From: Rhodospirillaceae bacterium
GTDB lineage: Bacteria; Pseudomonadota; Alphaproteobacteria; Thalassobaculales; Thalassobaculaceae
Length of the DNA stretch: 9,145 nt
Reading direction: 5' to 3'
Assembly: GCA_002730675.1 (NCBI GenBank)
Contig: PCAV01000148.1
Coordinates: 1 to 9,145 of the forward strand
Positions within the stretch are counted from its first letter, which is position 1; each line of letters starts with the position of its first letter. Positions 1 through 6,104 of the stretch are shown here, piece after piece. The position numbers and the translations under genes were made by a program. The notes below the pieces were generated by a model. That model was not told the DNA's origin, made no database searches, and saw only the letters and a program-made list of their open reading frames with translations.

Positions 1-827
1 CTAATACGAATACCCCCTAATCCCGAATTGATGGTAAAGCTCGTATCATCAATCGCACAAACTCTACCGAAGCGTCCTGTGCCCGCCGTCAATTCACAAT
101 CAAAAATTTGCACTTCCTCTCCCTCAAGGGTAGTCCATGCACCCGGCTGTGGATTGCATCCTCTAATTAGGTTATATACCTCGGTAGCTGATCGCGACCA
201 GTCTATTTCAGCATTCGCGTGTCGGCACCAACTTTCATAGGTGGCCTTTGTCTCATCCTGCACTATTCTTGGAGCCTCCCCTGATCGAATTAAATCTATA
301 GCTTCCAAAGTTGCGCTCACACCGGCCGGAAAAATTTTGTCAAAATAAAGTGTCCCAAGCGTATCCTCCGGCAAAATATCAATTTGCTTTTGAAGTAGAA
401 TATCTCCTTCATCGAGGCCATCATCTGGCCAAAAGATTGTTAGCCCAGTTTGTTTTGCTCCCCATATGATGGGCCAGTTAATCGAACTCGGCCCACGATG
501 CAAAGGAAGCAGCGATGGATGAAAACATATGGTACCATTTTTTGGAATATTTCGGGCTTGCTCAGGAACAAAAATTATAACATATGCTAAAAGCATTAAA
601 TCTGCGTTCCATGATCGCAACTCCTCTAAAGTCTCTGAACTTTCGAAATCAGCCGGTTGCCTGACTTCCAGTCCTGCGTCTAAGGCACTCTGCTTTATGG
701 GGTCTATTGGCTTTCCGTCAACATCGGGTGCGGTATATACTGCCACGACGTCATCCTTGCCTTCTTTCAAAATCGCCTCTAGACAGGCTTTGCCGAAAGC
801 CTGTTGTCCATTTATAACGATACGCAT
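1..827 (-). CDS. Formyltransferase-fold protein like the 10-formyl-THF dehydrogenase hydrolase domain (3' end cut by window)
   Basis: Reading leftward from an ATG at 827, the frame stays open for 275 codons to the window edge, so the C-terminus is missing. The start follows a strong GGAGGG ribosome site (835-840 on the plus strand) seven bases upstream. The protein begins MRIVINGQQAFGK, a Rossmann-like formyltransferase N-terminus. It carries HPSLLPLHRG (103-112), INWPIIWG, and WPDDGLDEGD (133-142). His103 and Asp139 have the same spacing as the catalytic His106 and Asp142 that I recall for ALDH1L1. The segments GEAPR (183-187), ATYE (195-198), INW-like IDW (208-210) and IRG...PGAW (221-231) also follow the ALDH1L1 hydrolase domain more closely than E. 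coli Fmt. The family cleaves or transfers the formyl group of 10-formyltetrahydrofolate in the cytoplasm. The exact acceptor is unknown: deformylation, sugar formylation or tRNA formylation are all possible. An Fmt-like C-terminal lobe appears to start near 205. Whether an aldehyde dehydrogenase part follows cannot be seen. Confidence 0.85.
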   Translation of the reverse strand, partial: MRIVINGQQAFGKACLEAILKEGKDDVVAVYTAPDVDGKPIDPIKQSALDAGLEVRQPADFESSETLEELRSWNADLMLLAYVIIFVPEQARNIPKNGTICFHPSLLPLHRGPSSINWPIIWGAKQTGLTIFWPDDGLDEGDILLQKQIDILPEDTLGTLYFDKIFPAGVSATLEAIDLIRSGEAPRIVQDETKATYESWCRHANAEIDWSRSATEVYNLIRGCNPQPGAWTTLEGEEVQIFDCELTAGTGRFGRVCAIDDTSFTINSGLGGIRI

Positions 828-982
828 ACAAGCGCCCTCCACCTTTTCTTTTCTGAATCTGCGACAAATCAGTTGTTTAAAACTATTAACTATCAGATTA
901 AAGTGAAGACCGACTAAGTGCTAGTTTAACTTTGGAATTAGTATCATTTTTTTGAAGCGGAGATGCCAAAAGGTAGGTAAAT
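828..982. other. Divergent intergenic region between the formyltransferase gene and hemB
   Basis: This 155-base gap must hold the leader regions of two genes transcribed away from each other. On the left is the GGAGGG ribosome site of the formyltransferase gene (835-840, read on the minus strand). On the right are two AGG-type ribosome sites for hemB (971-973 and 975-977). The middle is AT-rich, but I could not find a convincing -35/-10 pair, a sigma-54 core or an operator palindrome on either strand, so promoters are assumed from gene layout rather than seen. Confidence 0.5.
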
Positions 983-2002
983 ATGGCAGAAATAAACCAG
1001 GCTGGACCAGCATTCCCACTGACCCGTTTGAGAAGAAATAGAAAAACTAAATGGGCAAGAAACCTCACTAAGGAAAATTTTTTGTCACCTGACGACCTTA
1101 TTTGGCCCGTCTTCGTGCAAGAGGGAGAAAACTTAGAGGAACACGTACCGTCAATGCCAGGTGTTGTTAGATACAGCAGTGACCGACTTGTCGATGCTGT
1201 CGCAGAAGCGGCCGACTTAGGTATATCAGCAGTTGCGATCTTCCCATATTTACATCCAGATTTGAAAGATCCAATTGGATCCATGGCTACAAAATCCGAT
1301 AATCTAGTTTGCAGGGCAATTGAAAAAGTAAAATCCCAAAACCTGAATATTGGCATACAGTGTGATGTAGCTCTTGATCCATTTACAAGTCATGGACACG
1401 ACGGCATTTTGAGTTCAGACGGACGAATTTTAAACGATGAAACTGTAAAGATTTTATGCGAGCAGGCTGTTATGCAAGCAAACGCCGGATGTGATATTAT
1501 CTCGCCGTCAGACATGATGGATGGCCGTGTTGGGGCGATACGAAGGGAACTAGACAAAAATAGTTTTAATGATGTTCAAATAATGTCTTATTCAGCAAAA
1601 TACGCCTCGAGCTTTTACGGCCCATTTAGAGATGCCCTTGGCTCAACCGCGACGTTAGCTGAAAATAGTAAAGCAACCTATCAAATGGATCCCAGGAATT
1701 CAGACGAGGCTATGCGTGAAATTGCTCTAGACATAGCAGAGGGGGCTGACATGATTATGATCAAACCCGGATTGCCTTATCTTGATATCATTTACCGAAC
1801 AAAACAACAGTTTGGCATTCCTACATACGGATATCAGGTAAGTGGCGAATATTCTATGATCAAAGCTGCAGCCAATAATGATTGGATTAATCACGATAGC
1901 TGCATGATTGAAAGTTTAATAGCCTTTAAAAGGGCAGGCGCGAATGGAATCCTGACATATTTTGCACTGGACGCTGCACGCCTGTTAAAAAGATGTAGCT
2001 AA
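983..2002 (+). CDS. hemB: Delta-aminolevulinic acid dehydratase (porphobilinogen synthase)
   Basis: HemB condenses two 5-aminolevulinate molecules into porphobilinogen, the second common step of heme, siroheme and cobalamin synthesis, in the cytoplasm. The 339-residue length is normal for the family and the TIM-barrel protein appears intact. The two active-site lysines are visible: Lys206 in YSAKYASSFYGPFRDA and Lys261 in MIMIKPGLPYLD, the latter being the Schiff-base lysine. At the metal site the three zinc cysteines of the human enzyme are replaced by Ala130, Asp132 and Asp140 (CDVALDPFTSHGHDG, 127-141). This is the pattern of the zinc-independent, magnesium- or potassium-assisted enzymes of many alphaproteobacteria and Pseudomonas. 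The ATG at 983 is preceded by AGGTAGG (971-977) at five bases, and the nearby ATG at 963 is out of frame. The gene stands alone: it diverges from the formyltransferase gene, and a 333-base gap separates it from fliF. Confidence 0.98.
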   Translation: MAEINQAGPAFPLTRLRRNRKTKWARNLTKENFLSPDDLIWPVFVQEGENLEEHVPSMPGVVRYSSDRLVDAVAEAADLGISAVAIFPYLHPDLKDPIGSMATKSDNLVCRAIEKVKSQNLNIGIQCDVALDPFTSHGHDGILSSDGRILNDETVKILCEQAVMQANAGCDIISPSDMMDGRVGAIRRELDKNSFNDVQIMSYSAKYASSFYGPFRDALGSTATLAENSKATYQMDPRNSDEAMREIALDIAEGADMIMIKPGLPYLDIIYRTKQQFGIPTYGYQVSGEYSMIKAAANNDWINHDSCMIESLIAFKRAGANGILTYFALDAARLLKRCS

Positions 2003-2052
2003 TATATTTTCTTCAATGCTGCTGATTGAGCAAAGCGGTAGATATACAAAAG

Positions 2053-2090
2053 GTTCATTTCCATCCCACCAATATATGGAAATTGTGAAC
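2053..2090. repeat. Bulged hairpin after hemB
   Basis: ATTTCCAT (2057-2064) and ATGGAAAT (2076-2083) form an eight-base-pair perfect inverted repeat around an 11-base loop. GTTC (2053-2056) then pairs with GAAC (2087-2090) beyond a three-base bulge, giving a 12-pair stem. It begins 51 bases after the hemB stop. No run of T follows the stem, so it is not a typical intrinsic terminator. It might still stabilise or define the hemB transcript end, or be an operator. The repeat itself is plain in the sequence; its role is not known. Confidence 0.4.
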
Positions 2091-2120
2091 ATTACCGAAA
2101 TGTCTACTAGAAATAAAAAA

Positions 2121-2134
2121 TTGATTTAAATCAC
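2121..2134. promoter_or_regulatory. Candidate FNR/FixK-family binding box
   Basis: The sequence TTGATTTAAATCAC matches the FNR/FixK/Anr consensus TTGAT-N4-ATCAA at nine of its ten fixed positions. Its core, TGATTTAAATCA (2122-2133), is a perfect 12-base palindrome. Its centre lies about 208 bases upstream of the fliF start and about 125 bases past the hemB stop. If the TATAAT at 2181-2186 is a -10 element, the box would sit roughly 65 bases upstream of the start site, a position used by FNR/CRP-type activators. The surrounding DNA is very AT-rich, so a chance match is possible. Confidence 0.35.
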
Positions 2135-2210
2135 ACTTCACTATTAAATTAAAAAAAATCTATTAATCTGTTGATTCAAATATAATATTTTTGTAAAACA
2201 ATGATGCAAG

Positions 2211-2223
2211 GGCAATTTTTGCC
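2211..2223. repeat. Short palindrome GGCAA-TTT-TTGCC
   Basis: This is a perfect five-base-pair inverted repeat with a three-base centre, 113 bases upstream of the fliF start. It resembles a dimer operator in size and symmetry. It could be a binding site for the FlbD-like activator encoded further down, acting on its own operon, but that is speculation. It is not a sigma-54 core: the spacing between its GG and GC is eight bases, not ten. Confidence 0.25.
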
Positions 2224-2335
2224 TAGTTGGAGCGAAAAAATCTTAGGAAACTCGCTTCAATTTTATGAAAAATTAATCTTGTTTTGATAGCGCCAGATTG
2301 AGGTGTAAAAAGGAATGACAATTGGAGTGAAATGA

Positions 2336-4018
2336 ATGAACCCGATTGCAGAATTAATAAGACAACTTGGTCCGGTAAGACTTGCCGCACTGGCAGCTAC
2401 AGGAATAGCTGTTTTAGGTTTTTTCATCTTCCTGAGTTCTCGCTTAAGTACCGGCGGTATGGCCCTGCTATACGGGGACCTTGACCCGCAAGACAGTGGA
2501 CAGATAATTCAAACACTTCAATCGAAAAACATTCCATATGACATCAAAGCTGGTGGAAAGCAGATTTTTGTGCCTGGAGATCAGGTTTTGCAGCTAAGAG
2601 TTTCATTAGCCGAAAGTGGTTTACCTGGCGGTGGGTCGGTAGGCTATGAAATTTTTGATGACAATCAAGGAATTGGCACAACTAATTTTGTTCAAAATAT
2701 AAATTTAGTTAGAGCTCTTGAAGGAGAGTTGGCAAGAACTATTGGCGCTATGAGAAATGTTCGAGGGGCTAGAGTCCATCTGGTAATGCCTAGAAGGGAG
2801 CTTTTTAGTCGAGAAAAGCAAGAAGCAAGCGCATCCGTTGTTTTACAAGTTCAAGGTTCCTCGCGGTTGAATAACGAACAAGTCCAGGCCATACAACATC
2901 TGATTGCCGCTGCCGTGCCGTCGATGGATCCGCAAAAAATTTCAGTTTTAGATGACCGAGGGCAATTGCTGGCGAGAGGCAACGGGGATAGCTCGTCAGC
3001 AGCAGCTGGAAACGCTGACGAAATGAGAGTTGGTTTTGAAAATCGCATGCGTCAAGCAATAATAGAACTACTTGAAAGAACAGTTGGTTTAAACCGAGTG
3101 AGAGCAGAAATTACTGCGGAAATTGATTATGATAGGGTGGTTGAGAACGCTGAAATCTTCGACCCAGATAGCCAGGTAGCAAGGTCAACACAAACTGTTC
3201 AGGAAAACGAGAACAGTTCTGAAAATGACGATCAAGATACAGTTACAGTGCAGAACAACTTACCCGAAACCGAGGCCACTGCCGCAGGTACTGGAACGTC
3301 CGCAGCAAGTCAGGTTTCAAGGACAGAAGAGACTGTTAATTTCGAGATAACGAAGACCATTCGTAATCGCATAAAAGAGTCTGGCCAAATAAAACGCCTC
3401 TCGGTCGCAGTTCTAGTTGACGGGAAATATATCGAAAACGATGACGGGGATAAAGTTTGGCAGCCAAGAGCCGCTGACGAGTTAGCCCAACTAGAAACGC
3501 TAGTGAAGTCGGCGGTTGGATTTGATGAACAACGTGGGGATAGTGTAGAAATAGTTAATATGCAATTTGTTAAATTAGAGCCATTAGAATTTGATGATGG
3601 CTCCCTCTTCCTAGGCATATCCAAAGAAGAATTTATGCAGTTGGCAGAAATTCTTGTTCTTGCTGTAGTTGGATTATTAGTAATCCTTCTTGTCGTACGA
3701 CCCGTTTTGACACGACTTTTTGAATCAATGCCGACAGCACTCGCGGGTGGACAAGCCGGAGCACTTGGAGATCAAGAGGGTGTTGCACTAGCACAATTAA
3801 CAGGTCCTGAAGCAACTGCAGACATGGCTGAGTTGCTTGAGGAAGATGAGGAAGAGGTAGAGGACGAAAGTCTTCTCGACCAAATGATCGACATCAATCA
3901 GGTTGAGGGAAGAGTGAGAGCCTCATCTTTAAAGCAAATTGGAGAAATCGTGGATAAGCACCCCGAAGAAGCCATAGCTATCGTGCGAAACTGGATGTAT
4001 CAGGAAGGCGGCGCGTGA
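2336..4018 (+). CDS. fliF: Flagellar MS-ring protein FliF
   Basis: FliF forms the membrane-supramembrane ring of the flagellar basal body, which houses the export gate and carries the rotor. The 560-residue length is usual. A first membrane segment spans about 15-34. The YscJ/FliF ring-building region follows at about 38-215, including LLYGDLDPQDSGQI and the conserved segment ending NFVQNINLVRALEGELARTI, of which 128-136 is LEGELARTI. The second ring domain spans about 230-415, interrupted by an acidic, Ser/Thr/Asn-rich linker at 284-330. A second membrane segment is at 436-456, then a long acidic cytoplasmic stretch (EEDEEEVEDE, 502-511). The C-terminal helix region at 513-556 (VEGRVRASSLKQIGEIVDKH, then PEEAIAIVRNWM) is the type that binds FliG. 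The ATG at 2336 has GGAG (2324-2327) eight bases upstream, and the overlapping ATG at 2332 is in another frame. It is the first gene of the cluster. Unusually, fliG does not follow. Confidence 0.97.
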   Translation: MNPIAELIRQLGPVRLAALAATGIAVLGFFIFLSSRLSTGGMALLYGDLDPQDSGQIIQTLQSKNIPYDIKAGGKQIFVPGDQVLQLRVSLAESGLPGGGSVGYEIFDDNQGIGTTNFVQNINLVRALEGELARTIGAMRNVRGARVHLVMPRRELFSREKQEASASVVLQVQGSSRLNNEQVQAIQHLIAAAVPSMDPQKISVLDDRGQLLARGNGDSSSAAAGNADEMRVGFENRMRQAIIELLERTVGLNRVRAEITAEIDYDRVVENAEIFDPDSQVARSTQTVQENENSSENDDQDTVTVQNNLPETEATAAGTGTSAASQVSRTEETVNFEITKTIRNRIKESGQIKRLSVAVLVDGKYIENDDGDKVWQPRAADELAQLETLVKSAVGFDEQRGDSVEIVNMQFVKLEPLEFDDGSLFLGISKEEFMQLAEILVLAVVGLLVILLVVRPVLTRLFESMPTALAGGQAGALGDQEGVALAQLTGPEATADMAELLEEDEEEVEDESLLDQMIDINQVEGRVRASSLKQIGEIVDKHPEEAIAIVRNWMYQEGGA

Positions 4019-4037
4019 TTTAAATTTAGCGCGGACG

Positions 4038-4733
4038 ATGGATCTCTATATGCCAAAATTTATGTTTAATACACATTTCGATGATGAGATTGAAGACAAT
4101 TCAAGAAAAGAAGCTCTTCAAAATGAACAAGAAATCGAGAAAGAAATCGAACCGACCTTTTCGCTTCAAGAGTTACAAGATCAGAAAGCAATTGAATACA
4201 AGCGCGGTCTGCAAGAGGGCCAAGCGCAAATGCTTACAGGTATAGAAAAGGAGACAGCCAACATACTCGACATGATCTCATCGAAGGTGATGACTTTGAG
4301 TGAAAGACATAAAGAGTGGGCCGAAACTATAAATAAGGACGCAATCAAGCTCACGCGAGTTATTATGCAGAAACTTGCGCCGAGAATGATGAAAGAATGG
4401 GAATTACATGAGATCGAGGACACAATAAAAGAGGCGTTTAAATTTTTATCCAATGAACCGCGAGTGCTAATAAGAGTAAGTGAAAGAGCACATGAACCAA
4501 TTGAGACTGAAATAGCGCGCATTACCTCGAAGGCTGGCTTTCAAGGGGACATTCAGGTTCTAGGCGATCAATTAATCAACGATGGCGATTGCTCCATATG
4601 TTGGGACGCTGGATCATTAGAGAAATCTTTGGAGGAGACGTGGTCAAATATAGATAAAATTATTGACAACGTTTTAGCTGAGAAAACCGCTTCTAAAACG
4701 GCAATTAGCGATAGTTCACAGCACGTAGACTAA
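4038..4733 (+). CDS. fliH: Flagellar export ATPase regulator FliH (FlbE-like)
   Basis: FliH binds the export ATPase FliI, restrains it and tethers it to the C-ring protein FliN. This 231-residue protein fits that family. A short N-terminal PKFMFNTHFDDE segment is followed by a charged, glutamate-rich region. Next comes a GLQEGQAQ stretch (57-64), a helical coiled-coil-like section (65-140), and a C-terminal domain with the typical segment GDCSICWDAGSLEKS (183-197), which corresponds to the conserved D-C-x-I-x-W-x-x-G motif. FliH sequences diverge widely, so the call rests on this motif, the length and the position between fliF and fliN. The start is uncertain: ATG 4038 has only a weak GCGGA upstream, whereas ATG 4050, giving MPKFMF, has GGA seven bases ahead. 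Only 19 bases separate it from fliF, where fliG would normally lie. Confidence 0.8.
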   Translation: MDLYMPKFMFNTHFDDEIEDNSRKEALQNEQEIEKEIEPTFSLQELQDQKAIEYKRGLQEGQAQMLTGIEKETANILDMISSKVMTLSERHKEWAETINKDAIKLTRVIMQKLAPRMMKEWELHEIEDTIKEAFKFLSNEPRVLIRVSERAHEPIETEIARITSKAGFQGDIQVLGDQLINDGDCSICWDAGSLEKSLEETWSNIDKIIDNVLAEKTASKTAISDSSQHVD

Positions 4734-4778
4734 TTCAGACTATTAATAGGATTGAGTGCCATTTAAAACCAAAAAAAA

Positions 4779-4799
4779 CATTATTTTTTAACAATAATG
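4779..4799. repeat. AT-only-like weak hairpin between fliH and fliN
   Basis: CATTATT (4779-4785) is an inverted copy of AATAATG (4793-4799), enclosing a seven-base loop, and is preceded by a run of eight A (4771-4778). It sits in the 79-base fliH-fliN gap, the widest inside the flagellar cluster, just before the fliN ribosome site. The stem has one G-C pair and no trailing T-run, so it is unlikely to terminate. It may be chance in AT-rich DNA. Confidence 0.2.
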
Positions 4800-4812
4800 C
4801 CTGGAGCATAAC

Positions 4813-5178
4813 ATGACAGATGAAAGTGAATTAAACCTCAACGAATTGGATGAGGAAGTAGTCACAGAAGCTCAAGACGAGGATGAAGTTGAAGAGGTCT
4901 ATGCGGACGATGAGAAAACTGAAATAACATCGAGGGAATTGGAAGCTGTTTATGATATTCCTGTTCAGGTCTCCGCAGTGCTTGGCAAACAGACAATGCA
5001 GGTTAGCCAGCTTTTAAAATTAGGACGAGGAGCAGTGGTGGAGCTAGATAGAAAGGTTGGCGAAGCCATAGATATTTATGTCAATAATAGGCTGGTCGCT
5101 CGAGGAGAGGTGGTGATAGTCGAAGAACGTCTCGGTGTAACCATGACCGAGATCATTAAGTCGGATCGCACTCAGTAA
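4813..5178 (+). CDS. fliN: Flagellar motor switch protein FliN
   Basis: FliN forms the lower part of the cytoplasmic C-ring, helps set rotation direction and docks FliH-FliI for export. The 121-residue protein has an acidic, disordered-looking N-terminal third (1-40, with DEDEVEEVYADDE). A complete SpoA/FliN C-terminal domain follows at 46-118: VYDIPVQVSAVLGKQ, VSQLLKLGRGAVVELD, VGEAIDIYVNNRLVARGEVV, then LGVTMTEII. The ATG at 4813 has GGAG (4803-4806) six bases upstream. The ATG at 4797 stops after four codons. The gene lies between fliH and a MotA-family gene, as in the flagellar operons of related bacteria. There is no fliM or fliG in the window, so the rest of the switch must be encoded elsewhere. 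Confidence 0.96.
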   Translation: MTDESELNLNELDEEVVTEAQDEDEVEEVYADDEKTEITSRELEAVYDIPVQVSAVLGKQTMQVSQLLKLGRGAVVELDRKVGEAIDIYVNNRLVARGEVVIVEERLGVTMTEIIKSDRTQ

Positions 5179-5212
5179 ATTTCTCAAGCTTTAAATCAAG
5201 AAGAAATGTCCT

Positions 5213-6046
5213 TTGAATGATAACAAAATGGTAACTAATTTGAGCGTAGATCAAATAAAATACTCCGATGCATTCGACCTAAACCTTCCCAAAAGAAGGC
5301 CTGATTCGACCCTAATAATTGGCTTAAGCGCGGCCGTTTGTCTGATAGTTACTGCGTTAGTTTTAACCGGCTCTCTCTCAGCATTTTACAACATCCCCGC
5401 CATTTTATTAGTTTTTTTAGGAACTTTCGCTGTAACAATGATCTCTTATAAATCGAACGAGTTGGCACGCACCTTATTTGAGGGTATCGAACTAATAGCA
5501 CCAAGATCTACGGAAAACTCGGATGCTTGTGAGAATATTCTGCGCTTAGCTAGGTACAGTAAAGAACATGGCATTCTTGCTTTAGAAAAAATAAATAATT
5601 CACTTTCTAGCGATCTTTTTTTGCGGAGAATAATATCTCTTATAATAGAGGGAACTGATGCTGAAACTCTTGAGAAAATCTTAACACAAGAAATGCAGGA
5701 GATCAGCCGATCGCGACAAACCAGCGTTGAGGTTTTAAGGCGACTAGCAGAAGTTGCGCCCTCTATGGGATTAATTGGAACGCTTATAGGTTTAATCCAA
5801 CTACTTGGAAATCTTAATTCCCCTGCTGAGATTGGTCCAGCAATGGCGATTGCGTTGCTAACAACATTTTACGGTGCGGTCTTGGCCTATATGGTTTTTG
5901 CCCCGCTTGCGGCTAAATTAGAGATTAATATAGCTGAAGAGAACACTATAAACCAAACCTATCGGCATGGCGCTGTTTCTATTACAAAACAAGAGAACCT
6001 GCATACTTTGGAAATGTATTTAGACAAAAGTTTAAGTCGTTATTAA
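5213..6046 (+). CDS. MotA/PomA-family flagellar stator (TolQ/ExbB superfamily) protein
   Basis: MotA/PomA proteins form the five-subunit shell of the stator that uses ion flow to push against FliG. This 277-residue protein has four hydrophobic segments in the family layout: about 32-53, 57-79, 182-199 and 208-235. A long cytoplasmic loop (80-180) contains LRLARYSKEHGILALEK (110-126). Segments 3-4 match the family strongly: PSMGLIGTLIGLIQLLGNL (183-201), then GPAMAIALLTTFYGAVLAYM (208-227). An extra N-terminal tail of about 30 residues precedes the first segment. The first in-frame start is TTG 5213, nine bases after AAGAAG-like purines. ATG 5228 would shorten the protein by five residues and lacks a ribosome site. 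No motB follows: the next genes are the FlbD-like regulator and flhA. It may be the main MotA, with MotB encoded elsewhere, or a second stator or export-related paralogue. The family call is firm; the exact role is not. Confidence 0.85.
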   Translation: MNDNKMVTNLSVDQIKYSDAFDLNLPKRRPDSTLIIGLSAAVCLIVTALVLTGSLSAFYNIPAILLVFLGTFAVTMISYKSNELARTLFEGIELIAPRSTENSDACENILRLARYSKEHGILALEKINNSLSSDLFLRRIISLIIEGTDAETLEKILTQEMQEISRSRQTSVEVLRRLAEVAPSMGLIGTLIGLIQLLGNLNSPAEIGPAMAIALLTTFYGAVLAYMVFAPLAAKLEINIAEENTINQTYRHGAVSITKQENLHTLEMYLDKSLSRY

Positions 6047-6051
6047 AACAA

Positions 6052-6074
6052 AATACTAATTTCGGATCAGTATT
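6052..6074. repeat. Small inverted repeat upstream of the FlbD-like gene
   Basis: AATACT (6052-6057) and AGTATT (6069-6074) form a six-base-pair inverted repeat spaced by 11 bases, in the 58-base gap before the regulator gene. It could be an operator or a weak RNA hairpin. With only six pairs, most of them A-T, chance is a fair explanation. Confidence 0.2.
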
Positions 6075-6092
6075 AACAACTGAAGCAATTAT

Positions 6093-6099
6093 AAGGAGG
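6093..6099 (+). promoter_or_regulatory. Strong ribosome binding site of the FlbD-like gene
   Basis: AAGGAGG, a full match to the anti-Shine-Dalgarno core, lies five bases before the ATG at 6105. It is the best ribosome site in the window and fixes the start of the regulator. The neighbouring genes have only GGAG or weaker sites, so the activator may be translated more efficiently than the genes around it. Confidence 0.85.
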
Positions 6100-6104
6100 A
6101 AAAG

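Larger units (their letters stand above)
2003..2335. promoter_or_regulatory. AT-rich leader region upstream of the flagellar cluster
   Basis: This 333-base stretch has no convincing gene. It separates hemB from fliF and probably carries the promoter of the flagellar operon. A consensus TATAAT lies at 2181-2186, but no good -35 hexamer sits 16-18 bases upstream of it. Three palindromic elements are listed separately (2053-2090, 2121-2134 and 2211-2223). I checked each GG pair on the plus strand for a GC pair ten bases later, the core of a sigma-54 promoter, and found none. The fliF ribosome site GGAG is at 2324-2327. That a promoter lies here is inferred from gene layout and gap size. Confidence 0.5.

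Noticed and set aside
529..906. A 125-codon plus-strand frame
   Set aside because: It lies opposite the well-supported formyltransferase gene and its product resembles no family; it is an antisense shadow.
898..1356. A 152-codon minus-strand frame
   Set aside because: It lies opposite the first third of hemB, which has a full set of family motifs; treated as a shadow.
2016..2129. A 37-codon open frame after hemB (ATG 2016 to TAA 2129)
   Set aside because: No ribosome site precedes it, it overlaps the hairpin and the palindromic box, and the peptide shows no recognisable feature; a frame of this length is expected by chance.
2210..2222. A possible sigma-54 -24/-12 promoter (GG...GC)
   Set aside because: The spacing between GG and GC is eight or nine bases depending on the pair chosen, not the ten needed.
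4019..4037. A possible remnant of fliG between fliF and fliH
   Set aside because: The 19 bases are too few to recognise any FliG-derived sequence, so only the absence can be reported.
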